Shown here piece after piece: positions 42,004 through 54,737 of a DNA stretch of 64,000 nucleotides (its first letter is position 1; each line of letters begins with the position of its first letter). The translations under genes were made by a program, and so were the position numbers. Under the pieces are notes generated by a model. It was given only the letters and a program-made list of their open reading frames with translations, made no database searches and was not told the DNA's origin. The stretch is taken from positions 2,375,067-2,439,066 of the forward strand of contig VYZB01000026.1 in NCBI GenBank assembly GCA_013397455.1, written 5' to 3'. Source of the DNA: Crotophaga sulcirostris. Its lineage: Eukaryota > Chordata > Aves > Cuculiformes > Crotophagidae.

Positions 42004-45000
42004 ATGTATGCAGTTGCCAACATTTTTCTTGGAAAATAAAAAAATAAACCACCTATAGACAGTCAGTTTCTTAAGTAGCTATTCAAAACACACAAAAAAA
42101 CTCCTTTAAGTAGTACAAATTGTACAGATGTCTTGAAGGAACACAAATTCCCACAGGGTCCTTTCTCGAGGGTAAGAAGGTTAAATAATCCTACTCTTTG
42201 TACTTTCTTTATCTGAATCCATATTTTCCATTCAAACATCAATTGACAGATCCTTTTTGATTGATATATGGATTTTCTGTTCTGACATCTGAATATAAGA
42301 GCAGAGGGACTTAAAATTCCAGGCTCCTAGATACTTTTGTCTATGCTTTTCATTCCCATTGTCATAGTAGCATGTTCATTCTTAGCACTTAAAAGATGTG
42401 GTACCATGTAGCAAACTTGTAAACACTTGTACTAATTTGTCTGATCTGATGACAAATTTTAGTATGACTCACAAATCTTCATCTTTTTCATCCATCTGTT
42501 GTCGGGGTAAAAAGTGAATGGATTTAATAACATACAGGACATTTCATTATTTTTTAAGAATAAAAACAAAGTAAAAATAGAGAAAACTTAAAATCATAAG
42601 CTGTTTTTTGATAAACAAAATCAAACTGTTGTTTGAGGAGTGTGTTTTTTTCTCTCACAAAAGCAATTTGATAGGTGCAATAAGCCAAGTAAAAGCTATA
42701 ACATACATGTATGGTGTAGGAAAAACAGGGTGAGCAAGGGAGAATTGCTTCTATCTGATGCTCTGCACCAAAATTCCCTTTGTAACGTAGCTCTGGTGTT
42801 TGTATGAACAACTTGTGCATTATTCAATGGTACTTCCTTACCTCCCAATACTGCAAATGAAAAGATGCTGAAGGCATGATGAGTTGCAGTTCTATTTCTT
42901 GGCAAGGTGAACAGTCATTACCGTGTCAAATTGTGCATGTTCTGATGTTCAGCCTGAGGAAACCTAGTTTAGCTGGTCTTGATAGTATTGCCCCAGTGGT
43001 GGGACTGATGGAATAGAGGCGTAACTTCCACATCTATAGAGGAAGACCTTTGGTACTAAGGACCATGTGTCAACACTGTGTCAATTTGTTTGTTTGGTTT
43101 TTTTCTAACTTAGGAGTAGCTCTCTAAGATCTAAGGCCCATTTGTGCTGGTTTACAATAGGTGTGCTTTTGGAACACACCTTCCAGTTTAGTTTCATTCA
43201 AAAGGGATCCAGCTGTCATACTCTGAGCATATCACCACGTAAACCAGATCACAATAAAAGAGGATAATTGTGAGAGTTACTTCAGAAGTGCACTTTTGGT
43301 CCAAACTAAATGTAGATGCACTAAATATATTTGGTATGAAATCTCTGCTACAGAATGAAAAGATACCTATTTCCTTCTGTACTTATTAGAGGTATTATTC
43401 AGACAGCAGAAAATGAAAGTCCTGGATTTCTTTTGTAAGCTGTCAAACCAATCTTGCCAGCAATATCTACTCAGACAACTTTGGTAAACCAGCTTGACAA
43501 GTTGTAGGGAAGTGAGAGTAGTACAGAATAAATATCAGTGGATTTCTTGGCCTCATCCCCAGACTGCTCTCCTTCTGAATTGGCCTTTTCATTTTCTCCA
43601 AGGTTCAGCAGATGTTTAGCACTGTATGACAGATGTGGGTATGCAAGAGAAATTGACTGCCAGTACATATTCAGCCATAAAAATTTCTCAGAGAGGAGTT
43701 AATATATGACCTCTGATAAGTACAATTTTTATCAAATCATAGAAAAAAAAATATGCATCAGACTACAAAGTCAGCTTTATTCTACTTTCATTCAGTTTCA
43801 ATACATGAAGGTAATATTAATAAAGCACTTTTGCAATTAAGTCACATCCAGAGCATTTGAATCCATAAAGACAGCCACAGACCAGGTCTAAGGGTGAGGA
43901 GCTACATGCCTGTTAACACGTTATATTGCATAAAATCTCATGGGCAGCACCAGAGGGAAAGTGCATTTGCGTTCAGCCTTCTCAACTACTCTGTTACCCT
44001 AGTAAAACCACTCTTTGTTGGTCCTCTCTAGATGTTACTCAAGTGCTTCTGTGTAGTTCATCTTCATTTAGCAGAATATTTGCTGAACATTTGGCATGGC
44101 AAAGAGAATGCAAAAATATACTCTCCCAAGGTTTCTTTTGGTAACTTTGCCAAGTGGACTCTCAATGAATTAAGGGAATGCCCCTCTTTTAGCCACACAT
44201 CATATGTTGAGGCCTTTCCATCTTTTTTTCTTAAGTCCCTACTCTGCAAACTCTCATTAATTTAAGGAAAGCTTGTCAAAGCCAGTTAACAAAATATAAA
44301 GTTAAGTGCCTGGTGAGTTACCATTCAAGTCTTGTTTTGCACCAACAGGTGCTTATAACCCGTTTCTGTCCTCCTTAGACATGCCAATTATTTTACTCTG
44401 CTTTTTGCAAAAGGTGGCCTATGTCATCTTACCTCTGCATGCTCTGTTTTGATATCCCTGGCTTGTACACAATGAAGGGAAAGATCAAAACTCAGATCTT
44501 AATATGATAGACTGAAAAATGTAATTCCACTGCTGGAAAACTGAATTGCTCCTGAATGTAATTTGTGATACTGAAGTTTCCAAAATAACAAAGGAAAGTT
44601 ATTAAATAAATAAATGAGTATAACCATTGTTTTTAATAGACCATTGAACCATTATTTTGATTAGGTTCAGGAGATTAATTAAGCCAAGTTTATCGCAAGT
44701 CATGAGTGATTCTGGGACAGCTGAGAGAGACAAGTAGGACCGGAAACTAGCTAGAAGCAAAGTGTGGGAAAAGCAAATACATTCTTTGCCCCAGAGGTTA
44801 AAAAAAATATAAATACTTGGATTCCCTAGTACCAAACCTTTGAAAGTATTGAGCAGGAGCAGTGGGACCTTATGTATTTTTCTTGAACACTCCTTAGAAT
44901 GAATCTGATCAAACAGGAAATAGGAATGAATATTCCTACTGCTTTATTGTCTTCCTGTGAGAAGATCATGACTGATCTCTACTGTCAATAGAGAAACACA

Positions 45001-48000
45001 GGCACTTTCAGAATGAGATTTCTTTCATCTTAAAGTAGACATCTCAATGACATCAACGAATCTTGCACCAGAAGTATCTATTCCACCCCACCACCCCCCC
45101 ATTAAATAAAGTCTGAGGTGACAATCACGGCTATCATTATGTCACAGTTATGGAAAGCCAGGCCACTATTGACATGTATGTCAGTAATCCAGTTGCCTTC
45201 TTGAAAGAAAAGGTAAGCAGCAGTAAAAAAGTTCTCATTCTGATGCCTGTTCCTCCTCCATCAAAGAGATTTATTCAAGTCTGTCTTTCATTTTGAGTTG
45301 CACGTTCAACTTTATTTGTATGTTAATCTTACTTGCCTCTCTTGGCTCCACAAGGAAACCTCACAGGTGCCACACAGAAGGGAAACATCACTTCCTTTGA
45401 TGGGAAGCAGCCCAGGATGTGATTAGTTTCTATCACTGCAATAGTGCACAGTGTTTAACTCCTTGTTTACCTGGACCCTCAGGTCTTTTCCTACAGATCT
45501 ACTAACTAGCCAGTCAACCCACTGCCTTCATTGAAACATATTATCTAATCATCTGTCCTGTTAAACTGTTAGTAAACTCCTTGACCTGGTCAAATGAACA
45601 CTTTTACAGGAAGTCCAGGGCGTGGTCAAGTAGTCAGTGTAAGCAGTAAGACTACACCCTCTATCATGTTCTTCCCTCCTCCTTATAGCTGATCCCAGTT
45701 AACTACTGACTTACTGATGGCTTTGCCTTTGAGCCTTCTTTACAGAACAAATTGAAGTTCATAACTGAACTGACAATCTCATCTGCAATATAGTGATTCA
45801 GGATAAGAAACAATAGATCCTAGTTTGAGAACAATTATGTTTCTGTCTCCAAGTAACTCTTAGATCCAGCCACAATGGATGTTTTAGAAATAAGACAATT
45901 AAAAAGAAAGCTGCCTGACACATTTGCAAAATATAAATATAATTTTGTTTAGGATTTTCAAGGGAATGTAAAGGAGTCATGCTTTTTTCCCACTGAATTT
46001 CAGACATTTATTTCCCCCATTTTCCTTATATCCCTTTATAAACTCCCATCCTCTTTCTGTATTTTGCATGTTTTGCTATCTTATATGTAGTTCCCTTTTA
46101 CTCTTAATGCAAAACTCAGTTTCTATCTTTCAGTTGCACAAAGATTTGCAATTCCTTTGGGTTTTTTACAATTTTTTTCAGTTAGACTAATTGAAGCAGA
46201 ATGCTTTTCAGAAGTAAAAACATTCAACTTTTACGATACTTTGAGAATCTCGCACTCAGTGAATCTTACCTAAATTACAGTCTGTCATCAAAACTTGCCT
46301 GAGAGTATGCACAGTTTTTCGACTGAATTATAATAAGATGAGAAAATCAGCTTTCTTGCCTTATTCTCTCTGTGCACATTTTTCAGTTTATACTTACTCT
46401 CAATTCCATGAGTTATGCATGCAGACTGTTCATGAAAGAAGATACATTTATTTAATTTTAAAACCACATTTCATGTAATCCTGCTTGCATTTCCTGCAGT
46501 TTCATTGGCAACTGCATACTTCTCAATTTTTAATTTGCACAAGGAAACATTTTTTTCTTCTTAATCTGGTACCCAAAAAACAACTTGTCCTTCTGTGTGT
46601 AGTAGTTAGACTTGCAGCATATGGAATGATTGAGGAATGAGATGTACATATGCAATTGAGATCATATGGAAAGTTTACCAGAAATGTGCTTTAAGTACTG
46701 TCTTTTCTCAGCCTCTCTACTCCCAGCCTCATCCAAGAGAGCTTGGCATCTCTCTTACAGCGGGAATTATGTAAGATCTTTAATTTTCTGTTTGGTCTTG
46801 GACATCTGTCTTTGTAAGGAGGCTGTGTTGATCTGATCTTTTCAACAACAAATTATCACCTATGAATGCACTTTCTCCAGTGCTTAAAAAACTTGATGGT
46901 AAATAATTACCATGTAAAAAGTGATTTATTTTGTTTGAGTCCACTACACTAAGATATAGAGTTTTATCATGCATTACTAATACTCTTTCCCAGATCCTTT
47001 TCAGTGTATTACAGAGAAAAACACTATGGCTCAGACAGCTGCATCCATCTTCTGCTCCCACTCTCCCTTCAGTCTCTCTGGCTACATCTGTGTTACTAGA
47101 TTAAAAAAAAAATAGGAACTAGAGGCCCATTAGCATGATATTGCTTGGATCCCTGCATCTAAACTCTTATTATACAGAAGGCCACGTGCGGATGTATCTA
47201 CTGGAAATGAGATTTGGCCATGCTAGCTCCTGAGTCACAGCCACATGTTGATTACTAGAGAATTATCTGACCTGGACAAAAACTTGATAGGGACGATAAT
47301 AACGATCATAATGATTAAATAGCATGGATAAATGTTGTTTGAGCTGGTGTTCATACCCAAGCTCTGAATCTGTCTAAATAGATAATATATATTTAACCTC
47401 AATCCTCTTCTAAAAGTGATGAACCTCTTGCTTTTTTCCCTTGACTGTAATAATGCATTTTTTCCTGTATCTATAACAGACCCAAAGCACTGTATCTTTA
47501 AGTTCGTGAAATATCGTATAACTCTTGGTATGTGCAGTGCCAGGCTGAGTTGTATGAATCTTAGCTGGGCTTCATCTTTGAAAGTCAGTTTACCTTACTA
47601 TGACTGAGTTTTCTGTCTCTGCTCTCCGTTAGCTCAGTCATCTAGGTGTTGTGCTCTATTGCCTGGTTTAAAGCTGTCCTGTGTTCTTGCTGCTATATGG
47701 TAATTCTGGGTTTGGTACCTGCAGTTCTTTCCTTTCTGAACCATTTTGATGAAGAACTGAGGGATGAAGAGGCTTCTTAAGCCAAAGTAATTTTATCAAT
47801 TAAAATAAAGCACCTAGGGGAAGAAAATAGCACATGATCTATGGGCCAAGCAAATAGATTTTCTGGCCAGCCTCAAATGCCTAGGATATCTGCCTGAAAC
47901 GTTCCTCACTTTTAGTCTAGACACAATTTCTTTGTGTTTTGTTTTTTTTTTTTGGCTTTGCTAACTATGAAGTAATTTGGCAAGCCAGTTTGAAGGTCAA

Positions 48001-49638
48001 GTCAGTGTCCTCAAAGCCTTTGGTTCTACAGTCCTGGAACATCTTATTTTCTCAGCAGTTCTCCAAGGTCGTGCCTTTATCCTCCAGCCTGTCCCCTCAA
48101 CAACTGTCTTAATTTAACTTCAGATGGTTATTACACAACCCAGTGTATGCAGCGTGCTCACATAGTCAATATCACCAAAGGGGAAAGATATCTTGGAAAA
48201 CTATACAAAGCTACCCTTCCAGGATTGAGAGAAACTGCCCAAAAGATTTGGGTTTGTGGTACCGCATTTCTCATTATCCCTTTTCTTCTCACAACAGACT
48301 GTCCTGAACAACCATCAAGAAAACAGGGGTTTACGATTCCACAATATTCTTCTAAACTTTTGTATAGGGCAGTATCTTCACTAGTAAGGTTAATTAAATA
48401 CTTGTTTCCAGGCCACATCTGCATTAAATCTCTAGTTAATCCACATAGCTTTGTGTTTAACAACAAGCCCATACTTTCTTGTATTAATTCAGTCTGCTCA
48501 AATTGAGAAGTTGGTTATTTCCTATCCTACTGTTAGCATGAAGAGGCTTGATACTGATTTCGATAAGGAAGAATTAGATATTTGTCTTTTAGTGTACAGA
48601 CTAGAGGTCTATGTTATGGATATTTACCATAAATTTCTTTATTTTAGCAAGTAGAAAATAATATAAAATATTTCCTGTCCTCCTTTCCACTGACAGTTAA
48701 GTTAATAAACATGGAGAAAAATAATAAGAGATTTTTTTGAGAAAAAAAATATGAGAATATGACCTAATGATTTGGATACTAACTAGCAAATTATCTTAAC
48801 AAGTTGATATGTAAACACATTACTGCCCTCATGAACTCAAAATTAAAATTTCTCAGTCTTAAGGGCCTTTTAAACGCTGCTAAGGTAGTGAAACATTGTG
48901 ACATTATGCAAGTGGACTCTGTATAAATATCTTAGATAAAACAAATAAAGTATGTCCTTTTGTCTTTGATCATTGTCAGATTTCTGTGAATAAAGTTATT
49001 GATATGTAACTCTCATGTCTTCTATAAGTCATTCTCTGCTTAAGTGAAGAATGGTGCAAAGGAATTCAAATGTCTGAAAAGCAGTTTATGAGCTGCTAGG
49101 GATGCTTCACTGTGAAAAGGTAACACATTTCAATCTACCAGACTAAGCATATGTCCTTATGCTGGTAATGAGCCAAGACAGACAGTTATTAATATTTATA
49201 GCCTTTCATTTGTATGTACACTTATTAAACACTGAATATACTAAAATACTGATAAAAGCTCTGATAATGACAGTTACCTAAACCCCTTCCACCACAAAAA
49301 TAATTACTTTCAGAAAAGAATATGAAAGCCTATTGTCACCAGAAGGTAAACAAATTACACATCATTAATACTGTTTAATATTTTTCTTTATAGCTTCGTA
49401 CAGTATGCAATCAATTTTAGTCCATAATTTTTGCCTAGTCTTTACAGTCATAGTAATATTTAATCACAATTGCAAGATCAGGAAAAAAATGACTGCATAA
49501 AATGTGAGTACGGAGTTAAATAGGAGAAAATATCTGCAAGAAAAGAGTGGTGACTTATTTTTATCCAGTCAGAAATCCCTTTGATGTCAAAAGCTTTTAA
49601 AGTTTAAATGCTTTGTATAGGCAACTCATTGAAACCAG
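42004..49638 (+). other. GRM5: GRM5 intron, no gene recognised
   Basis: Intronic DNA. Overlapping open frames at 48147-48506 (+, 119 codons) and 48158-48472 (-, 104 codons) are the longest here but resemble no known protein. A short C-run is near 45095 and a poly-T run near 47940. Confidence 0.55.
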
Positions 49639-49680
49639 GTTTCTGTTTGTTGTAAACAAGTTTCTGTTTGTTGTAAACAA
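49639..49680 (+). repeat. Perfect 21-bp tandem duplication
   Basis: Two identical adjacent copies of gtttctgtttgttgtaaaca plus a (21 bp) at 49639-49659 and 49660-49680. Perfect identity suggests a recent slippage event, possibly polymorphic. Confidence 0.95.
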
Positions 49681-51649
49681 GTTCAGAATCGTGAAAGCTG
49701 ATGGTCATTGGTACGCTTCCTTTGCTTTGATGTTGCAACATAGATTCTGAGATAAAAAGTCTGGCTGCTTTTCACCTACAAAATCAGTTTTTTAGAAAAG
49801 GAAACTCAAATTCTCTCTGACCTGTGTTCCACGGCACCTCCAATAGCAGTAACTCTGAATGTGGAAATTATTTTCTGCTAAAACAAAAGAAAGTCATAAC
49901 AGTCCAGTTTACACCTAATATGAGAAAACACTTTTTCAAAGACTTCAAGTTCTAATGGATTTATTGCTTCATTTGAGTGCTTGTTGAAGTTGCTAATTAC
50001 CTTCAGTACTAAGAATATATATCTTATTTCCAATTTAAATATTGGAAAAGACACTGAAAGACATTAGAGCTTGCCAGGCATGTGATAGCTAAATGGATAT
50101 GACCACTAACATAATCGTTTCACTCTGGTACATAATTTTGAATTGCTGAAGTCACCTCTTGCTGATAGCTTTTGGAGTGCAGCATACAAATTTTCCCCAT
50201 GTGTAATCTATACAGATTAGATGCTGCAACCAGAATTCTTAAAAATGCCTATGTTTACAAAATCTCTTTTGGTTTCTAGATCTTTTTAGTTCTATCTCGG
50301 AACGAGATCAGGCTTGGAATTGTCTTCATATGCAAGGAAATTTCCATTGATGTGTTAAGGGAATAAAGATAGTACTAATTGGTTGCATAATATTAAACTA
50401 TCTGGAATGCACATGAAGGCTCAGGCTGTTAATTAAGATAAATTGTGAAAATAGTCATACAGACTATAATTTCCATGTAGACTTTAAAAGCAAGAAAATT
50501 ATCTTGGTGAAGGAGAAATATATGATAATAAATTCATCTGAGAATCTGATTCTGCTCTGATAGTCCCAAATCATCAACTAGTGGTACGCACAATTGAGGT
50601 TCTCAGACTTCCTTCTATCCTCAGCACCATGTCTCTACATTTTCTTCACAGATAGCTGTGAGCCCTTCTAGAGGGCAATTTCTGACACTTAGCATGAGCA
50701 ATAATTAGGTTAAAACTCTGGATAACCTGTTAAGAACCTACTACTTTCCCTGCATATATTTGTAGACTTAGATCAGAGATATAAGGGTCATTTATATCTC
50801 ACTTTTAGTTACATCTTACTCATGACTGAAAGGTACTCAAGTGCTTTCAGGTGTTTAAAAATATGCTGAAAAAATAGGTAATACATCACAATACAGAAAT
50901 ACATCAAAAAAACTCATATGCAGTTAAGTCTAGTTCCCTGTTTTTTTCTAGACTCTGTATGTTGCTTTCTCATCACAGATTTATCTCACCTGTTTTTCAG
51001 TTTCTCTAGGAACAGAACTTCAACTACGTTGTTTGGAAATCTATTCCACTGACAAGCTGTTATCACTAGGATGCATTTCAATGCTTATGCAACCGCCAGC
51101 CCTTCCCTAAATCTTGTGTATCACCAATACATTGTAATGACTTCTGACAAGGCCAATTTATGCAAATCCCACTAGGATTAGGAAGCAGCAGTTCTGGAAG
51201 GTGTTAGGGTGAGAAAAAAACAAACCTATCATGCCTAGCGTGGTTTAGTGTAGATCTCATACTACTCTAAGCACACCTAACAAATGCCCACCAGCTTACA
51301 CGTATCTACTCTTCTTCCTGATATGAATTTATACTGCTATTTCATCTGCAAATCTCCAAGTGGTTCAGAGATTAAACCTCACTAAATGCCTGCAAGACAG
51401 AGAGAAGTGATACTGCTTTTAATGTGCAGATGAGAAAGAGAAAGCATTGGAAAATGTTTCACACTGGTAAGGCAACAATTTCACTAAACTAAAAGAGATT
51501 TCAAGTAAGGGTGGTTTCATTGGGCTAGTGAGGTTCCTGAGGTCGCTGTCTCTGCACTCATCTCTCAGCACAAGAAGACATAGAAGACGTAGACGTAGTG
51601 TTCCTCATCCTTCCCTTCTAGAGGTGATGGTGTGATTCAGTTTCAGACA
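49681..51649 (+). other. GRM5: GRM5 intron, nothing recognised
   Basis: AT-rich intronic DNA with no identifiable element. Confidence 0.6.
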
Positions 51650-52335
51650 TTTGTGTCCTGTGTCTCATTAGTCCATCTTGTGTCTCTTGGCCTGTCTTCT
51701 CCCTGTTGCTGTTCCTTGTCTGCTGAGTGAGGCCAGATCTCCCAACTCTCCTCACATACACATTCACGTCTCCAGGGTTCTTCTAGCCCTCCCATATCCA
51801 GTATCAATATAGTCCTATCATAACCAGCATCTTCAACCTCTAGCCCTTGTACTATCCCTGCTCCTTCATTTCCATCACATTTAATCTCACTTAAATGCTG
51901 CTCCAATATCTCAATCTCTATTTAAAATCTTCCACATCCTCCACGTCCTGGTAGTATCTCCCCAGCCTTCTCGTCTTAGTATTCACTGTCCTTAGACCAC
52001 ACCATTCCACCATCATTTCCCATTCATCACTCTCCATAGCCCAGTTATTTTCCTACCAACGATCCCTTCAGTCTCAGCCTTATTCCACACAACCACAGCT
52101 ATCAGTGACCATCATGACAACCTAATAGCTTTTTTAACTGCACTCTAAGTTTCATCCAGCTATAGCAACACTGCAGTCATTCAATTCCACTGTAATAGCT
52201 GCGAGACTACCCTGTTCAGCCCTAAGTCATCTCTAATGACCTCTCCACTCTCTCTCTTCATCATCTTCACTGCCAAAACCTAACTCCCAGCACCATCTGT
52301 CACTTTCTCCAGCTTTCTTCACTCGCAAGGAGGCA
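51650..52335. other. G-poor, C/T-rich strand-asymmetric tract
   Basis: About 690 bases in which the + strand is unusually poor in G: 4 of 60 in 51901-51960, 5 of 60 in 52021-52080, and 4 of 60 in 52261-52320. C and T dominate, without a simple repeat unit. The - strand is therefore C-poor and purine-rich, and carries an 87-codon frame at 51643-51906 with no recognised homology. It could be an ancient repeat or a transcribed non-coding segment; I cannot name it. Confidence 0.5.
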
Positions 52336-54583
52336 CACTTAATACTCTCAGAAGTAATTTGCCCAGAAATCGTAATTATTGTCTACCTATAATCTAAAGC
52401 TCATTGACTACTTCACACAGCAAATGTGTGCCACTTTAAAAATGTCTGTTACAGCTCTCTGTTTTGAGAGGTCAAGAAAATTGCTCATTTTCTCAGCTAC
52501 ACGCCATTCAAAGAGACAAGCTGATCAATTCCGATGTTATTACACAGAAAAATGAGTTTCCTGGATCACAGTTTACCATTGCTGGAAAATTGATGGTAGT
52601 ACATTAATAGAATTTTTTTAAAGGTAAAGCAATATTTTATGTTCAGCTGAAAGCTGAGGGAGAATCTTTTACCATCATGATACATTTGCCACTTTTTTAA
52701 TATGTTCTTTCTAAACACCATTTTTGGCTGCTGAAGGTGAAAGGCTAGAGAGGATGGACGGATTCATCTTAACAAGTTTATCTGAATGGCTATATATTTC
52801 AAAATGTTAAAAATGTTGCAAAAATGGATATTCACTGCACGCCCTCTTGATATTTGAAGATACACCTTTTAGATATTTTGAACTGTAGACTTGCCTTAAC
52901 AAGTTATCAATTAAATGATTACTGTCTGTCCAAGCACTTTAAAGAAAGGCCAAAATGAGTTGAGAACCTGGATGTTAACTCTACTTAGACCAACATGTTT
53001 GTTTCTCCAAGTACACTATAAGAGAAAATACACTTCATGAACTAGACTGCTAGGCACCAGTTGCAAGAAATACTTCATTAAAGAATGATTTAAATTTAGA
53101 TGAGGGAGTTCTGGTCCACAATAGAAGAGCTGTACAGTGGAGTTTTCTCTTATATTGAAAGTGCTTTGTGTGACAGCCTGGAGGTGGTCCACAGTGTACT
53201 GATTAAAATTTATGCAGAAACCTTAATGCAGAACAGAAGGAAGAAGTTATCATTGTGTGTTGCCATAATAGATTGTATTAGTGGAAGAAGCAGTGTTCTT
53301 ACATGTTGGCAATACAGGGAAATTCTTCAGCCAAATTCCCAGTGAACTCAGTGGCAACTTTGCTAAGTGACAGTTGAGAAATGCAGTTGCATGCTGTCTC
53401 ACATACTTATGAAATAAGGAAATCAGACACTGTGGTAACATTTATTTTATCCCCTGAGGTTTCATTAGTGTACAAGGATAAAGCCACCATAGAAATCATG
53501 CTTCTTTTGACGTATCTGTGTGTTCCATTTGCCCTATCTCTAATCATATGAGGAGAACTAACTGCATGGTTGCTGGGACAAGAATCCTTTATTGGGGTCA
53601 TCACAAACAAAGCATTCACAGCCAGTAGGTCCTGTGATATGCTTTAAATTCTAAGAGTGCTTATTTCTGATTTTGTCGAAATTAATGGTGAGCCTCCTTT
53701 TCATGTCAGGGATGCAATGAGAACCCCAAGCACTGAATGTGAACCATGTCATATGGAAAGCTTGAAACCTGAGGAACAATAGGGAGAAAAAGGAAGAAGT
53801 TATTTTGGGTTTGAAATGCAATGTCTTTCATCAAGCCTCAATAAAACTTCTTTGTATTACAGGATTGCTACATGGGTGAAGGGAACAAATTATTTTCTTT
53901 GATCCCTGTTTTTGAATCATTGACATTGCTAATCTGAATCTGCTACTATAACCATGCAGTTCATTGCCTGCTAATCAGAATTTATTTCTTCTTGAGATTT
54001 TGCGTATGTTGATGTACCTATCAACAGGCTAACTTTCACCTACCTGACTTCCTACTGGCCTAACTTCCTTTTGCCCTGCTCATCATCTCCGTCTGGCTCC
54101 ACAGTCAAACATGAGGTGAAAAGAGACGCAGCATTTTGTAGTGAGCTTTTGTGTGCAGTTCCATTTCACTGGAGCTGGAGTGGCTGCCAGATGTAGCTGG
54201 CAGCACCCTTGTGCAGGCACAGCTTGTGTGACTGAAAGGTATTTCCATGCTGTTTTCCCTCTATGGCTGAAAGGGTGGTTTGGAAGAGAGAGGAGAAAAA
54301 TAAATAGATAACAGTGATGGGATTCAGCTGCACAAACAGGGTTCTGGTTGCAACTGAGGCATCCTAGAGCATATCATGAAACATCATGGGGCACAAAGAT
54401 ATATTGCAAGAGCTACAGGGAACAGACTCCATTCCAGAGCACTAATAACCTAGCTGGATGGTGTCTTCGACTTAACATTGTGTTATGGGCAAAAGGGGAA
54501 TATAGCTGAAAAGCAGAGCCCCAACTCAATATTAATCTAATAAAGTACTAGCTGATCTTCATCAAGAAGAAAATTTGTGTGTA
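52336..54583 (+). other. GRM5: GRM5 intron, nothing recognised
   Basis: Intronic DNA with no identifiable repeat or coding block. Confidence 0.6.
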
Positions 54584-54635
54584 CACATGTTTTTGTTGCA
54601 CATGTTTTTGTTGTGCACATGTTTTTGTTGCACAT
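54584..54635 (+). repeat. Short minisatellite, 15-bp unit
   Basis: Three perfect copies of cacatgtttttgttg at 54584-54598, 54599-54613 and 54616-54630, then a partial fourth (cacat). The array directly precedes a CR1 3' end. Confidence 0.9.
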
Positions 54636-54644
54636 CCCACCATT

Positions 54645-54737
54645 TGACGATGGAATGGTGTTAGTGTTGGCTTATAGGTTGGACTTGATGATCTCAGAGG
54701 TCCTTTTCAACCTTGTGATACTGTGATACTGTGATAC
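54645..54737 (+). repeat. CR1 LINE 3' terminus with tail microsatellite
   Basis: The sequence ggttggacttgatgatctca, then gaggtccttttcaacc, is the CR1 3' end. It is followed by repeats of the 8-mer tgatactg, the short tandem tail typical of CR1. Only about 90 bases of the element remain. Confidence 0.9.

Noticed and set aside
47629..47690. tRNA-like A-box word (tagctcagtc)
   Set aside because: No B-box, no acceptor pairing and no anticodon arm can be folded around it.
48147..48506. 119-codon + strand frame and its 104-codon antisense partner
   Set aside because: Neither resembles a known protein, composition is intron-like, and one or two frames of this size are expected by chance in 64 kb.
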